A stretch of DNA of 64,000 nt from Cereibacter azotoformans (GCA_017599285.1 JAGFXX010000001.1:1860001-1924000); one strand, 5' to 3'; positions 9,908 to 20,013 are shown, counted from the first letter of the stretch. The notes: a model not told the origin generated them from the sequence alone. A program made the numbers and translations.

Positions 9908-10537
9908 CTAGGCCGTTCGTCGGAGATGGGCGATGGCCTGGATGAGGCAGAGCGCAAAAGCCAACTCGAGCACCTCCTCGATCCGGCCGGCCCGCAGGCC
10001 GATCTCGCGCGGCACGTCGATGCCGAACGGGGCGAGCTTGCGGTCGAGCCCGTCGATCGTCTTGGCGATGGTCACGAGCGCAAGCCCGACGAACACCCAC
10101 AGCGCGCCCGGCTCGAGGCGGGGGAGCCGCGACAGCCAGTCCGACAGGTTGCGGCGCAGGAACCGCACCAGGACAACAAGGATCAGCAGGAGCACGAGGG
10201 CACCCACCAGCTTGTCCTCCCATCCGCCGGGGCTGGTGTAGGTGCGGAGCTTCAGGAGCCCCTGGTCGGTCAGACGCTTGTCGAAGTCCAGTTCGCGTGC
10301 CGCCATCAGCAGAAGCGCCGCGGGCACATGCCAGCCGCCAAGTCCGCGGCGCAGCCCCTGCTTGACGAACCACAGCAGGATGGCGGCCGCGAACAGGATC
10401 ACGGTCAGCCGCTCGACGCCGTGCCCCTCCTTGAAGAAGAGATTGAGATCGTCGAGAAAGATCAGATCCCCGAGCAACAACGCAAGCGTGAGGGTGACGC
10501 TTGCGGCAAGGACGGGAACCGGCTGGAAGGTCATCAT
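9908..10537 (-). CDS. Multi-spanning membrane protein of unknown function
   Basis: I do not recognise this protein. From the ATG at 10537 it is about 209 residues with five or six hydrophobic segments, one of them very leucine/valine rich ([14 protein letters not shown]), and short charged loops. Codon usage looks coding, with a strong GC third position. The frame is open to 10657, and an ATG at 10534 is also possible; no strong ribosome site distinguishes them. It lies 80 bases upstream of fhs in the same direction. An 8-bp inverted repeat (CTAGCGCC/GGCGCTAG, 9871-9911) spans its stop codon. No function is proposed. Confidence 0.65.
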   Translation of the reverse strand: MMTFQPVPVLAASVTLTLALLLGDLIFLDDLNLFFKEGHGVERLTVILFAAAILLWFVKQGLRRGLGGWHVPAALLLMAARELDFDKRLTDQGLLKLRTYTSPGGWEDKLVGALVLLLILVVLVRFLRRNLSDWLSRLPRLEPGALWVFVGLALVTIAKTIDGLDRKLAPFGIDVPREIGLRAGRIEEVLELAFALCLIQAIAHLRRTA

Positions 10538-10668
10538 GTCGGCTGTGCCACTGAATTGATGGAAACGCCGCAAGGGTCGAAACTGCGGGCCCTCCTGTGA
10601 AGCACGGAACCCCCGAAAGGACAAGCCGGAGAGCAGCCCGAGGCGCTTGCGTCGCAAGCGCAGCCCCT

Positions 10669-11442
10669 TCAGTCCGGGCGGGTCATCACGAAGAAGCAGC
10701 GCCGGAAGGTAAAGAGCACGCTGCCGTCCGGCCGCAGGGGATAGGCGGCCGCGAGCGAGCTTTCATAGGCCGCGACGAAGGCCGATGCCTCATCCGCCGC
10801 AAGCCGCGCGAGGAAGGGCCGCATTGCGGTCGATTCCGTGAAACGCCGGACGGGATGCGCGCCGGGGGTGGGCTCGAGGTGCTGGATGAACTCCGTCTCC
10901 CAGGCTTGCACCTCGCCGAAGGGGCAGAGCAGTTCCCAGTAATGCGCCGCGGGTGCGACAGGATGGGCATCCTCGAGCGTGAAGCGGTCGGGGAACATGG
11001 CCGCCGCGATGTCGCGCAGGAACCGATGCGAGGGCGCGCCATACTGGCGGGGCATCTGCACCGCAAGCGAGCCGCCGGGTGCAAGCATGGCCGCAAGGCG
11101 CGGCATCAGCCGGTCGTGGTCGCCCAGCCACTGGAGGGCCGCGTTCGAGAAGATCAGGGCCGGCGCCTCGTCCGGTGTCCACTCGGCTATGTCGGCCTTG
11201 ACGAGTGCGCTGTAGGCGCCCGACTGCCCGGCCGCGGCCATCATGGCGGGAGAAGCATCGACGCCGACAAGCCGACGGTCCGGGAAACGCGACGCCAGCG
11301 CCGGTCCGACCGCCCCACCCCCACAACCAAGATCCACCACGCAGCCCATCGGCAAGGCCGGGATACGGGCCAGAAGATCCAGCGCGGGCCTCAGACGCAA
11401 ACCCCGAAACCTGGCGTAGGTTTCGGGGTTCCAGTCGCTTAT
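10669..11442 (-). CDS. tam: Trans-aconitate 2-methyltransferase-like SAM methyltransferase
   Basis: This class I SAM-dependent methyltransferase is close in layout to E. coli Tam, which methylates trans-aconitate. SAM motif I is [10 protein letters not shown], followed by GVDASPAMM, the NAALQWL stretch and [10 protein letters not shown]. The family N-terminus MSDWNPxxY aligns with ISDWNPETY here, which puts the initiator on an ATA codon (11440-11442) with GAGG 8 bases upstream. No ATG or GTG exists nearby in frame; a CTG at 11458-11460, a TTG about 12 codons downstream, or an internal start inside ftsH are alternatives. The start given is therefore uncertain. The first codons contain a perfect 12-bp hairpin. 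It follows ftsH on the same strand. Confidence 0.8.
   Translation of the reverse strand: MSDWNPETYARFRGLRLRPALDLLARIPALPMGCVVDLGCGGGAVGPALASRFPDRRLVGVDASPAMMAAAGQSGAYSALVKADIAEWTPDEAPALIFSNAALQWLGDHDRLMPRLAAMLAPGGSLAVQMPRQYGAPSHRFLRDIAAAMFPDRFTLEDAHPVAPAAHYWELLCPFGEVQAWETEFIQHLEPTPGAHPVRRFTESTAMRPFLARLAADEASAFVAAYESSLAAAYPLRPDGSVLFTFRRCFFVMTRPD
11400..11430 (-). terminator. 12-bp hairpin after ftsH, inside the start of tam
   Basis: AACCCCGAAACC (11400-11411) and GGTTTCGGGGTT (11419-11430) are perfect inverted copies with a 7-base loop. Read on the minus strand the stem begins 22 bases after the ftsH stop and is followed by TTTGCG. It could terminate ftsH transcription or attenuate tam, because it lies within the first dozen tam codons. 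The T tract is short, so termination is an inference. Confidence 0.55.
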
Positions 11443-11452
11443 GTCGTTGGCC

Positions 11453-13354
11453 TCAGACAGAGGGCTCGAGGCCGCCGTCGGCCTTGATGACCTTGGGCCG
11501 GGTCTTGGGGATCGCGGCGATCGAGCCGCCGCCCACCGGACGATCGGCATCATCATCCGAGTCGATCGACTCGCCCGCGATGACGCGGCGGATCTGGTCG
11601 CCGGTCAGGGTCTCATACTCCAGAAGGCCCTTGGCCAGACGTTCGAATTCTTCCGACTTCTCGGTGAGAATCCGGTAGGCGGTCTGGTAGCCCTCGTCGA
11701 TCAGACGCTTCACCTCGGCCTCGATCATCTTCTTGGTCTCGGCCGAGACCGAGAAGCCCGCGGTGTTGCCCTGATAGCCCTCATGCGCCTCGGCATAGTC
11801 GATGTTGCCCACGACGTCCGACATGCCCCAGCGCATGACCATGGCGCGAGCCAGGGCCGACGCCTGCTGGATGTCGCCCGCCGGGCCCGACGACACGGCC
11901 TCCTCGCCGTATTTCAGGATCTCGGCGGCCTTGCCCGCCATGGTCATGGCGATCTTCTGCTTGCCTTCGTCCTTGTGCATGTTCAGCCGGTCCATCTCGG
12001 GCAGGCTGACCACCATGCCGAGTGCACCGCCCCGCGGGATGATCGTCGCCTTGTAGACCGGATCGCACTTGGGAAGGTTCATGCCGACGATGGCATGGCC
12101 CGCCTCGTGATAGGCGGTCTTTTCCTTCTGGTCGGCCGTCAGCACCATCGAGCGCCGCTCGGCCCCCATCATCACCTTGTCCTTGGCGTTCTCGAAATCG
12201 TCCATCGTGACGAAGCGGCGGCCAACGCGAGCGGCCAGAAGCGCCGCCTCGTTCACCAGGTTCATCAGATCCGCCCCCGAGAAGCCCGGCGTGCCGCGGG
12301 CGATCAGGCGCAGGTCCACGTTCGGGCCCAGCGGCACCTTGCGGGCATGGACGCCCAGGATCTTCTCGCGGCCCTTGATGTCGGGGTTCGGCACATGAAT
12401 CGTGCGGTCGAAGCGACCGGGACGCAGCAGCGCCGGGTCGAGCACGTCCTTGCGGTTGGTCGCCGCGACGATGATCACGCCCTCGTTGGCCTCGAACCCG
12501 TCCATCTCGACCAGAAGCTGGTTCAGCGTCTGCTCGCGCTCGTCGTTGCCGCCGCCGATCCCCACACCGCGCGCACGGCCCACGGCGTCGATCTCGTCGA
12601 TGAAGACGATACAGGGCGCGTTCTTCTTGGCCTGCTCGAACATGTCACGGACGCGGGACGCACCCACACCCACGAACATCTCGACGAAGTCCGAGCCCGA
12701 GATGGTGAAGAAGGGCACCCCGGCCTCGCCTGCGATGGCGCGCGCCAGCAGGGTCTTACCCGTGCCGGGCGGGCCCACGAGCAGCGCGCCCTTGGGGATC
12801 TTGCCTCCGAGACGGCTGAACTTCTGCGGATTGCGCAGGAATTCGACAATCTCTTCCAGTTCTTCCTTGGCCTCGTCGATGCCGGCCACGTCGTCGAAGG
12901 TGACGCGGCCCTGCTTTTCGGTCAGGAGCTTGGCCCGGCTCTTGCCGAAGCCCATGGCGCCACCACGCCCGCCGCCCTGCATCCGGTTCATGAAGAAAAT
13001 CCAGATGCCGATCAGCACGAGGAACGGCAGCCAGAGCGAGATCAGCGAGAAGAATCCCGACTGCTCCTGCGCCTCGGCGCGGACTTCCACGCCCTGATTG
13101 ATCAGACGGTCGGTGATCTCTTCGCCCTGCGGCTTGATCGCCACATATTGCGTGCCGTCCTTGCCGCGCACCATTACCCGTTCGCCGTCGAGCGTGACCG
13201 AGGAAACCTCGCCACCATCCACCCGGGCGATGAAATCGGAATAGGAGATGGTGCGCGAACTGCTGGTGGTCTGGCCGCCGCTGAACAGGTTGAACAGCGC
13301 CAGGATCAGCAGGAACAGGACCACCCAGAAAGCGATATTTCGCGCGTTGCCCAC
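11453..13354 (-). CDS. ftsH: ATP-dependent zinc metalloprotease FtsH
   Basis: FtsH is the membrane-bound AAA protease that removes misassembled membrane proteins and unstable regulators. The 633 residues have the normal order: N-terminal helix, periplasmic segment, second helix near residue 100, AAA domain with Walker A GPPGTGKT around residue 195 and the second region of homology LRPGRFDR, then the zinc motif HEAGH around residue 415. The start ATG at 13354 gives MGNARNIAF and is preceded by AAGGAG. It lies downstream of tilS on the same strand, with a likely promoter of its own in the gap. Confidence 0.97.
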   Translation of the reverse strand: MGNARNIAFWVVLFLLILALFNLFSGGQTTSSSRTISYSDFIARVDGGEVSSVTLDGERVMVRGKDGTQYVAIKPQGEEITDRLINQGVEVRAEAQEQSGFFSLISLWLPFLVLIGIWIFFMNRMQGGGRGGAMGFGKSRAKLLTEKQGRVTFDDVAGIDEAKEELEEIVEFLRNPQKFSRLGGKIPKGALLVGPPGTGKTLLARAIAGEAGVPFFTISGSDFVEMFVGVGASRVRDMFEQAKKNAPCIVFIDEIDAVGRARGVGIGGGNDEREQTLNQLLVEMDGFEANEGVIIVAATNRKDVLDPALLRPGRFDRTIHVPNPDIKGREKILGVHARKVPLGPNVDLRLIARGTPGFSGADLMNLVNEAALLAARVGRRFVTMDDFENAKDKVMMGAERRSMVLTADQKEKTAYHEAGHAIVGMNLPKCDPVYKATIIPRGGALGMVVSLPEMDRLNMHKDEGKQKIAMTMAGKAAEILKYGEEAVSSGPAGDIQQASALARAMVMRWGMSDVVGNIDYAEAHEGYQGNTAGFSVSAETKKMIEAEVKRLIDEGYQTAYRILTEKSEEFERLAKGLLEYETLTGDQIRRVIAGESIDSDDDADRPVGGGSIAAIPKTRPKVIKADGGLEPSV

Positions 13355-13408
13355 AAATGTCTCCTTGCAGAGTCTCTCCGCGGGCCCGCCCGCAGGTCAT
13401 TGCGGCTT

Positions 13409-13436
13409 AAGATAGACATAAGCGCGGACCGTTCAA
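13409..13436 (-). promoter_or_regulatory. Putative ftsH promoter
   Basis: On the minus strand TTGAAC (13436-13431) and TATCTT (13414-13409) are separated by 16 bases, about 55 bases upstream of ftsH. The -10 side (TCTATCT) also resembles the CYTATNT box of alphaproteobacterial RpoH promoters, which would fit a heat-shock protease. The -35 overlaps the tilS stop codon. Assignment is by pattern only. Confidence 0.4.
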
Positions 13437-14671
13437 TGCGATAGTCGTGAAAGAAAGTCGCCATTTCGCAGGGGATCGGTCAGGGCGACCCATCCGTTCG
13501 GCCGGGCCGCGAGCGGGGCAGCCAGCAGATCCGGCCCCCGCCACACCCCCGGCGAGGCGAGCAGGCTGGCCCGGGGCATGTTCGTCGCACGCCAGCCGGG
13601 GCAGCGGTCAAGTCCGTCGGCGCCGAGGGCCCGGACCTCAAGCGGCTGATCGGAAATGTCTTCCTGCGGCGGACCTTGCAGCCGCCAGCGCCCGTCCCAG
13701 AGCGCCTCCACCGGGGCTGTCAGATCCCTCACCGCCTGCCATTCGCGCCCGATCCGCAGCCCGTCGCGTCGCCACACCAGCCGGCAGCCGTGGAGCGTCC
13801 GCCCCTTCCCCTGCCGCAGGTCCCGCATGAGCCGCGCCAGCGCCGGGCCGCGCGGGCCATATTCCGCCGATGCCACCCACTGAACGGCGCCTCGCAGCAG
13901 CCTCCGCAGGATCTCGTCGGGCAGATCGAGAACGCCGGGCGCCATCAGCACGTCCCCGCGGTCCACCCGCACGAGTGTCCGCGCCGCCTCGTGCAGTTGC
14001 GCATCGAGCGCCGCGCGCACCTCGGCCAGATGCCCCGCGACTTCGGCCAGACGTTCGGGGCCAAGGCCAAGGCCGGCAAGCCCCTGCATCGCCTGCCGCA
14101 CCCGAACCCGGTCGAAGGCGCGATTCTCGTTGGACGGATCCTCGAACCAGGCCACCCCCCGGCGGCGCAGCTCCTCGCGCAGTTCCTCGCGCCCGATCCC
14201 CAGCAGGGGCCGCAGCCAGAGCATCCCCTCGGCCCGCCGCTCGGCCCGCATGGCGGCAAGCCCGTCCACCCCCGCCCCGCGCGCCAGCCGCATGAGGAAA
14301 GTCTCGGCCACATCGTCCCGCGTATGACCCAGCGCCACCGCATCAAGGTCCGCCCCCCGCGCCCATTCCGAGACAAGCCGCAGCCGCGCGCGTCGCGCCT
14401 GGTCCATCAGATTGCCGCGGCCGTCCCAGCCCTCCCAGCGGAGGATGTCGTGCGGCACGCCAAGGCGCGCGCAGACGCGGCCGACCTCGAGCGCCTCGGC
14501 GGCGGCCTCGGGGCGAAGCCCGTGATCCACCGTCACCGCGCGGGCCGCGATGCCCGCCTCGGCCGCAAGATGCAGGAGCGCCATCGAATCGCCCCCCCCG
14601 GAAACGGCGAGGCCCAGGGCGCGCACCTCACGCAGCCCCGGGCCCCTCAGGAACCGTTCAAGGATCGGCAT
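13433..14671 (-). CDS. tilS: tRNA(Ile)-lysidine synthase TilS
   Basis: TilS attaches lysine to C34 of the tRNA(Ile) CAU anticodon so that it reads AUA instead of AUG. The PP-loop SGGGDS is at residues 24-29, and the protein is 412 residues with the usual C-terminal substrate domain. Its ATG overlaps the cpoB stop by one base (TGATG). It is the last gene of the tol-pal series. Its activity is relevant to decoding of AUA codons, including the ATA at the start of the nearby tam frame. Confidence 0.95.
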   Translation of the reverse strand: MPILERFLRGPGLREVRALGLAVSGGGDSMALLHLAAEAGIAARAVTVDHGLRPEAAAEALEVGRVCARLGVPHDILRWEGWDGRGNLMDQARRARLRLVSEWARGADLDAVALGHTRDDVAETFLMRLARGAGVDGLAAMRAERRAEGMLWLRPLLGIGREELREELRRRGVAWFEDPSNENRAFDRVRVRQAMQGLAGLGLGPERLAEVAGHLAEVRAALDAQLHEAARTLVRVDRGDVLMAPGVLDLPDEILRRLLRGAVQWVASAEYGPRGPALARLMRDLRQGKGRTLHGCRLVWRRDGLRIGREWQAVRDLTAPVEALWDGRWRLQGPPQEDISDQPLEVRALGADGLDRCPGWRATNMPRASLLASPGVWRGPDLLAAPLAARPNGWVALTDPLRNGDFLSRLSH

Positions 14672-15495
14672 CAGTTGCAGCCGAGCCCCTGCATCGCCGT
14701 GGCCGCCTCGGCCGCCGAGGGGCTGCCGGGGAAGCGGGTGCCGACCTCGGCCAGCGTCACGCAGGCCTCGGGCGTCTGGCGCAGGTCGCCGAGCGCGCGG
14801 CCGAGCTTCAGCAGCGCCTCGGGGGCGCGCGGCCCGTCCGGGTCGCCCGAAAAGCTCTCGAGATAGGCGCGGGCGGCATTCGCGGTCTCGCCGAGCTGCC
14901 TCAGCGCCTCTCCCCGCAGATAGTGCGCCTCGTAGGTCAGTTGGCCGCCCGTGTAGGTCTCGGCAAAGGCCTTAAAGAGGTCCGCGGCGGAGCGAAAGTC
15001 ACCTTGACCGAGCACCTCCTGGGCCCGGTCGAAGTCGGCTTTCTCGTTGACGGCGAAGGTGCCGGCAGGATCGGCCGCCGGGGCCGGAGCGGGGGTTGCC
15101 ACGGGCGCCGCGGAGGCCTGCCCGCCCAGGGGCGCGGTTTCTCCGAGGGCGCCGATGTCACAGCCGTCCTCAAGCTCGCAGACCCGGAACTCCAGATCGC
15201 CCACCCGGTTCGTGCCGTCGCTGACCACGCGGTTGATCTTCAGCTCCAGCGCCTCGGCCTTGGCGGTGACCTGCGACAGCGCCGCCTCCATCGCATCCAT
15301 GCGCTGAAGCGCCGAGCCGCCCGCCGCCCCCGAGGTCGCGGCGCCGGTCGAGACCAGCTCGCGTTTGAGATCGTTGAACTGGGCCTGAAGCGTGGACAGT
15401 TCGGCCTTGATGTCGGCCAGCGTCTGCGCGCGATCCTGCGCCGCCGCCGGAAGCGGCGCAAGCGCAAGCGCGGCGGCCAGGATCAGGGTGCGCAT
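14671..15495 (-). CDS. cpoB: Cell division coordinator CpoB (YbgF)
   Basis: This periplasmic protein of 274 residues has a signal peptide (MRTLILAAALALAPLPAAAQ), an N-terminal coiled coil of about 80 residues, an Ala/Pro-rich linker and C-terminal TPR-type repeats. CpoB links Tol-Pal to septal peptidoglycan synthesis. The ATG at 15495 is preferred to 15513 because it begins the signal peptide directly. It is 4 bases from pal and overlaps tilS. Confidence 0.93.
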   Translation of the reverse strand: MRTLILAAALALAPLPAAAQDRAQTLADIKAELSTLQAQFNDLKRELVSTGAATSGAAGGSALQRMDAMEAALSQVTAKAEALELKINRVVSDGTNRVGDLEFRVCELEDGCDIGALGETAPLGGQASAAPVATPAPAPAADPAGTFAVNEKADFDRAQEVLGQGDFRSAADLFKAFAETYTGGQLTYEAHYLRGEALRQLGETANAARAYLESFSGDPDGPRAPEALLKLGRALGDLRQTPEACVTLAEVGTRFPGSPSAAEAATAMQGLGCN

Positions 15496-15499
15496 GGGA

Positions 15500-16048
15500 T
15501 CAGACCCCCGCACCCATCGAGAGCACCGTCACCGCGCGGCGGTTCTTCGAGTAGCATTCCTCCGTCGAGCAGACCTCGACCGGGCGCTCCTTGCCGTAGG
15601 ACACCGTCTTCATCCGCGAGGGCGCGATGCCCTTCGAGATCAGGTAGTCCTGCACCGCCGAGGCGCGCCGGGCGCCGAGGGCGAGGTTGTATTCCCGCGT
15701 GCCCTGCTCGTCGGCGTGGCCTTCGATGATGATGGCATAGTCGGCGTTCGCCATCAGCCACTGCGACTGCGTGTCGAGCGTGGCGCGCGCCGAGTCGTTC
15801 AGGGTGCTCTGGTCCACCAGGAAGAACACGCGGTCGCCCAGGGTCTGCTGGAAATAGGCGATCGAGCGCGGATCGCTCGGCCCGCCGAGACCCTGGCTGT
15901 CGATCCCGCCCGCGCCGTAGCCGCCCGCCCCGTAGCCGCCCGTGCCGCCGGCCCCACCGGCCCCGCCCGCGCCGTAGCGGTCCGGGTTGTTGCAGGCGGC
16001 AAGGCCCAGGGCCGCCAGGAGAATCAGGGCCTTCGGAAGATGGGTCAT
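15500..16048 (-). CDS. pal: Peptidoglycan-associated lipoprotein Pal
   Basis: Pal is the outer-membrane lipoprotein that anchors the Tol system to peptidoglycan. The 182-residue protein has a signal peptide ending in the lipobox LAAC, and a C-terminal OmpA-like domain with the motif EGHADEQGTREYNLALGARR, which binds diaminopimelate. Between them is a glycine-rich linker built of GAGG and GYGAGG units. The ATG at 16048 gives MTHLPKALIL. It sits between tolB and cpoB. Confidence 0.96.
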   Translation of the reverse strand: MTHLPKALILLAALGLAACNNPDRYGAGGAGGAGGTGGYGAGGYGAGGIDSQGLGGPSDPRSIAYFQQTLGDRVFFLVDQSTLNDSARATLDTQSQWLMANADYAIIIEGHADEQGTREYNLALGARRASAVQDYLISKGIAPSRMKTVSYGKERPVEVCSTEECYSKNRRAVTVLSMGAGV

Positions 16049-16132
16049 GGAAATGTCCTTCGCAGATCGGGCGCAGTGCGGCCGAAGGTAACAGGTTTGG
16101 CCGCCGCGGGAAACGGCGGCCGGCATGTCATG

Positions 16133-17467
16133 TCACGGCAGAAGCGGCGACCAGGCCGGGTCCGAGGCCGGAACGCTGAGCGGCACCTTCTTGAGGTTCC
16201 GCCCCGAGATATCCACCGAATAGAGCGCCGGCTGCCCGCCCGCCCCCGCGCCCTCGCGGGTGAACATCAGCACGCGGCCGTTCGGCGCCCAGGTCGGGCC
16301 CTCGTCGAGGAACGAGGCGGTCAGCAGCCGCTCCTCCGAGCCGTCGGTCCGCATCACGCCGATGTGGAAGCGGCCCTGGTGCTGCTTGGTGAAGGCGATG
16401 AGGTCACCGCGCGGCGACCAGACCGGGGTGCCGTAGCGGCCCGCTCCGTTCGAGATCCGCCGCGGCTCGCCCCCGCCCGCGGGCATGATGTAGAGCTGCT
16501 GGCCGCCCGAGCGGTCGCTCTCGAACACGATCTGGCTGCCGTCCGGCGAATACGACGGCGCGGTCTCGATCGAGGGCGAGTTGGTCAGCTGGCGGCGCGT
16601 GCCGCTCGCGGTGTCGAGCGTGTAGATGTCGGTGTTGCCGCCCTGTTCGAGCGAGAAGGCGACCGTCCGGCCATCGGGCGCGAAGCGGGGCGCGAAGGTC
16701 ATCGTGCCGGGCTGCTCGGCAAGGCTGCGGGTCGCGAGCGAGCCCACATCCATCAGGTAGATCCGGGGAAAGCCCGTCGAATAGGAGGTGAAGAGGATGC
16801 GGTCGCCGGTGGGCGAGAAGCGCGGCGCGAGCACGATGGACGAGGAGTCCGTCAGATACTGCACGTTCGCACCATCGTAATCCATCACCGCAAGGCGCTT
16901 GGCGCGGGCGTTCTTGGGCCCCGTTTCCGAGACGAAGACCACGCGACTGTCGAAATAGCCGCCCTCGCCGGTGATCCGGCTGTAGGCCACGTCGGCCACC
17001 TTGTGCGCCATGCGCCGCCAGCCCGAGGCCGAGCCCGCGAACTGCAGCCCCTCGCCGAGCGGCTGGTCGGAGAAGACGTCGTGCAGACGGAACTTCACCA
17101 CCACCCGGTCGCCCGAAGCCGAGACCGAGCCGGTGATCAGCGCCTGCGCGTTGATCGCCTTCCAGTCGTTGTAGGCGATCGGCGCGTCAAAGCTGGTCAC
17201 GCGGCTGATGTGGGCCGAGGCCGGGATCTCGCGGAAGAGCCCCGTGCCCGACAGGTCGGCCGCGATCACGCGGGCCATGTCCTGCGCCAGCTGCGAGGCG
17301 CCCGACGTCTCGGCCACGAAGTTCGGCACGGCGAAGGGCAAGGGCTCGATCACGCCTTCGGTGATCTGGATGCGCAGCGGCCCCTGCTGGGCCAGGGCGG
17401 GGGCCGCCGCCGGCAGAAGCAGGGCCAGGGCAAGGCCCATCGGGGCGAGGGATCTGAACAGGTTCAT
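16133..17467 (-). CDS. tolB: Tol-Pal system protein TolB
   Basis: TolB is the periplasmic beta-propeller that shuttles between TolA and Pal. The 444-residue protein has a signal peptide ([20 protein letters not shown]), an N-terminal alpha/beta domain, and repeated blades with the pattern [27 protein letters not shown] and VWSPRGDLI. The ATG at 17467 begins the signal peptide; the open frame to 17521 is not needed. It is in the tol operon between tolA and pal. Confidence 0.97.
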   Translation of the reverse strand: MNLFRSLAPMGLALALLLPAAAPALAQQGPLRIQITEGVIEPLPFAVPNFVAETSGASQLAQDMARVIAADLSGTGLFREIPASAHISRVTSFDAPIAYNDWKAINAQALITGSVSASGDRVVVKFRLHDVFSDQPLGEGLQFAGSASGWRRMAHKVADVAYSRITGEGGYFDSRVVFVSETGPKNARAKRLAVMDYDGANVQYLTDSSSIVLAPRFSPTGDRILFTSYSTGFPRIYLMDVGSLATRSLAEQPGTMTFAPRFAPDGRTVAFSLEQGGNTDIYTLDTASGTRRQLTNSPSIETAPSYSPDGSQIVFESDRSGGQQLYIMPAGGGEPRRISNGAGRYGTPVWSPRGDLIAFTKQHQGRFHIGVMRTDGSEERLLTASFLDEGPTWAPNGRVLMFTREGAGAGGQPALYSVDISGRNLKKVPLSVPASDPAWSPLLP

Positions 17468-17534
17468 GGAGTCCTCATGCTCTCCGGGTTCCGTTGAACC
17501 GGGCCCGAGGCCCGGATACACGCGCGCTGTATCG

Positions 17535-18785
17535 TCATTTCATCCGCATCCCGTTGGGATCGAACTCCATCTCGACCTCGCGCCACTGGTCATACTTCTC
17601 GGGCGGCAGCGGGAAGCCCCGCGTTCCGCAGCGGATGATGGCGCGCCGCGCGGCCTCGAACGCCTGACGTGCGCCGGCGTCGGTCCCGCCGCGCGATTCG
17701 ATCATGCGGATCGAGCCGGCATCGGGCGTTCCATCCTGCCTCATGCTCATGGCCACCGTGACGGTCGTGGCCAGCGCCTCGGTCGAAAGCGCCCCCACGT
17801 TCCAGCATTGCTGCACGGCGATGCGGAAGGCGTCCTTCTCGCCGCTGGTGACGGGCGGGCCCGAGCGGGCGGGCGCCGAGGGCCGCTCGGACGCGGGCTC
17901 GGTGCCGCCACCAAGAGCCTCGGCCAGGGCATCCTCGACCGCGCGGCTGTCGTTCTGGCGCGGCGTTTCGGCCGCGGGCCGCTCGGGCCGCTCGGCCGGT
18001 GTCTCGGCGGGCTCCGCCGCGGCGGTCTCGGTGCGGCTGGTCGAGGCCGGGCGCGGCTCTTCGGCCGCCGGTTCCGGCGCACGGGCGCGCTGCGGGCGCA
18101 CCTTGGGCCGGGCCGAGCTGGTGGGGGCGAGCTGCGCCACCTCCTCGGTCTCGGTCGTCTCGGTCACGATCTCGGTCGTGGCCTCCTCGGGCGCGGCCGG
18201 GGGCTTCTCCTCGACCACCTCGGGCGCCGGCGTCTGCGGATCGGGCGCCACCGGCGGGGTCGGCACCTCGGCCACCTCGGCCTCGGGCGGCGGCGCGGGG
18301 GCCGGGGTCGGCGCCACGCGCGGCGCAGGCTTGGGCTTGGGGCGCGGCGAGCTTTGCGGCACGAGGATCGGCTGCTCGACCTCGGCCACCGGAGCCAACG
18401 GCTCGGGCGCCTCGGCGATCTCGGGCTCGGGCACCGGCGCGATCTCGGGCGCGGTGGGTGCGGCGTCCGGCTGCGGCGCGGGTTCGGGCCGCGGCTCGGG
18501 CGCGAGCGGCGGCGGCGTCTCCGCCACCGGAGCGGGGGCCGGCGCGGGCGCGGCCTCTTCAGGGGGGGGCGCCGGCTGTTCCGGCTCGACCGAAGGGGTC
18601 GGGCGCTGCTCGGAGGGCTGGGTCGCGGCCGAGGTCATGGCGTCGAACTCGGCGCTCGTCATCAGCGAGACCGAGGTCACGGCCACTTCAGGCGCGTGCT
18701 GCGGCTGGAAGAACCAGTCGCCGAACAAGAGCCAGAGGATCAGGCTGAAGTGCCCGATGCCGGAGATGATGACCCCCTTGTCCAT
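17535..18785 (-). CDS. tolA: Tol-Pal system protein TolA
   Basis: TolA spans the periplasm from an inner-membrane helix to TolB/Pal. The 416-residue protein has one N-terminal transmembrane helix ([15 protein letters not shown]), a central region of about 280 residues dominated by Pro, Ala and Glu, and a C-terminal globular TolA/TonB-like domain starting near residue 320. Overall sequence conservation in this family is low, so the call rests on architecture and the tolQ-R-A-B order. The ATG at 18785 gives [11 protein letters not shown]. Confidence 0.92.
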   Translation of the reverse strand: MDKGVIISGIGHFSLILWLLFGDWFFQPQHAPEVAVTSVSLMTSAEFDAMTSAATQPSEQRPTPSVEPEQPAPPPEEAAPAPAPAPVAETPPPLAPEPRPEPAPQPDAAPTAPEIAPVPEPEIAEAPEPLAPVAEVEQPILVPQSSPRPKPKPAPRVAPTPAPAPPPEAEVAEVPTPPVAPDPQTPAPEVVEEKPPAAPEEATTEIVTETTETEEVAQLAPTSSARPKVRPQRARAPEPAAEEPRPASTSRTETAAAEPAETPAERPERPAAETPRQNDSRAVEDALAEALGGGTEPASERPSAPARSGPPVTSGEKDAFRIAVQQCWNVGALSTEALATTVTVAMSMRQDGTPDAGSIRMIESRGGTDAGARQAFEAARRAIIRCGTRGFPLPPEKYDQWREVEMEFDPNGMRMK

Positions 18786-18795
18786 GCCGGATGGC

Positions 18796-19266
18796 CTAGC
18801 CGCCGCTTCCGCCGAACGTCGGGCCGCCGACATCCGTCACCAGACCGATGTCCTGGAAACCGCCCCGGTTGAGCGCCCCCATCACCTGCGCCACGCGCTC
18901 GTAGGGGATCGCGCCGTCGGCGCGCAGGAAGACCTTCTTCGAGGTCCGCTCGGCCGCGATGGCCGAGAGCTTGGGGATCAGCTCGGCCTCGGGCGTCTCG
19001 GTGGTCTGGATCGTCAACCGCCCGTCGGCGGCGATCGTGATCGTGAGGGGCTCTTCCTGCTCGGTCGGCAGGGCATTGGCCGCGGTCTCGGGCAGCTTCA
19101 CCGGCACGCCCACCGTCAGAAGCGGGGCCGCCACCATGAAGATGATGAGCAGCACGAGCATCACATCCACGAAGGGCGTGACGTTGATCTCGGACATGGC
19201 GGCCGACTGGCCGCGACGCCGCCCGCGGCGTCCTCCGCCGGACTTCTTGATGACACCCGCCCCCAT
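18796..19266 (-). CDS. tolR: Tol-Pal system protein TolR (ExbD family)
   Basis: This 156-residue ExbD/TolR protein has one transmembrane helix with the critical Asp in the motif INVTPFVDVMLVLLIIFMV, followed by a periplasmic domain. With TolQ it forms the proton-driven motor that energises TolA. The N-terminus is rich in Gly and Arg before the helix. It lies 3 bases after tolQ and 10 bases before tolA. Confidence 0.97.
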   Translation of the reverse strand: MGAGVIKKSGGGRRGRRRGQSAAMSEINVTPFVDVMLVLLIIFMVAAPLLTVGVPVKLPETAANALPTEQEEPLTITIAADGRLTIQTTETPEAELIPKLSAIAAERTSKKVFLRADGAIPYERVAQVMGALNRGGFQDIGLVTDVGGPTFGGSGG

Positions 19267-19269
19267 GGT

Positions 19270-19968
19270 TCAGGCCGCGTCCAGCTGGCGCGAGAGGATG
19301 GTCGCGAACTCGTCCGAGAAGGCCTCGTAACCGCCGATGATCCGCTCGGAATCGGCGTTGAGCTTGTTGTAGAAGACCACGGCCGGGATGGCGGCCACGA
19401 GGCCGAAGGCGGTGGCCAGGAGCGCCTCGGCGATGCCCGGCGCCACCACGGCGAGGTTGGTGTTCTGCGAGATCGCGATCTGCTCGAAGGCGTGCTTGAT
19501 GCCCCAGACCGTGCCGAAAAGGCCGATGAAGGGCGCGGTCGAGCCGGTGGTGGCCAGGAACGAGAGGCCCGCGTTCAGGGTCTCGCTTTCCTTGTCGATG
19601 GCCACACCCATCGAGCGGTCGATCCGCGACTGCGCCCCCGCGATCAGCCCGCCGTCGGTGCGGTGGCTGCGGCGCCATTCGAGCATCCCGGCCGCGAAGA
19701 TCTTCTCCGAGGCGCCCTCGGGCTGCGGCCCGAGACGCTCGAACAGCTCGTCGAGCGGCTCGCCCGACCAGAAGGCGCGATCGAAGATCGCCGCCTCGCG
19801 CCGCGCCTGCCGGTAGAGGAGGTGCTTGCGGATGATGATGGCCCACGACCAGAAGGACATGACGATCAGCAGGATCATCACCACCTTCACCGTGAGCGTC
19901 GCGCGCGCGAAGAGGGCGAGCATGGAGAAATCAATCTCCTGCGCCATCGCAAGGGTTTCCGTTTCCAT
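19270..19968 (-). CDS. tolQ: Tol-Pal system protein TolQ (ExbB family)
   Basis: TolQ is the ExbB/MotA-type channel subunit of the Tol motor. The 232-residue protein has three transmembrane helices and the conserved stretch LATTGSTAPFIGLFGTVWGI. It is the first gene of the tolQRAB-pal-cpoB series and is preceded by a likely promoter. METETLAMAQ is taken as the start; an internal ATG at codon 8 is an alternative. Confidence 0.97.
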   Translation of the reverse strand: METETLAMAQEIDFSMLALFARATLTVKVVMILLIVMSFWSWAIIIRKHLLYRQARREAAIFDRAFWSGEPLDELFERLGPQPEGASEKIFAAGMLEWRRSHRTDGGLIAGAQSRIDRSMGVAIDKESETLNAGLSFLATTGSTAPFIGLFGTVWGIKHAFEQIAISQNTNLAVVAPGIAEALLATAFGLVAAIPAVVFYNKLNADSERIIGGYEAFSDEFATILSRQLDAA

Positions 19969-20013
19969 CTGCCTGCTCTCTGGTGGCCGTTCTGCGGGCC
20001 GTTCTTACCGGTG

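Noticed and set aside
9871-9911. 8-bp inverted repeat CTAGCGCC/GGCGCTAG between the membrane protein gene and fhs as a terminator
   Set aside because: The loop is 25 bases and there is no T tract; it is mentioned only in the gene entry.
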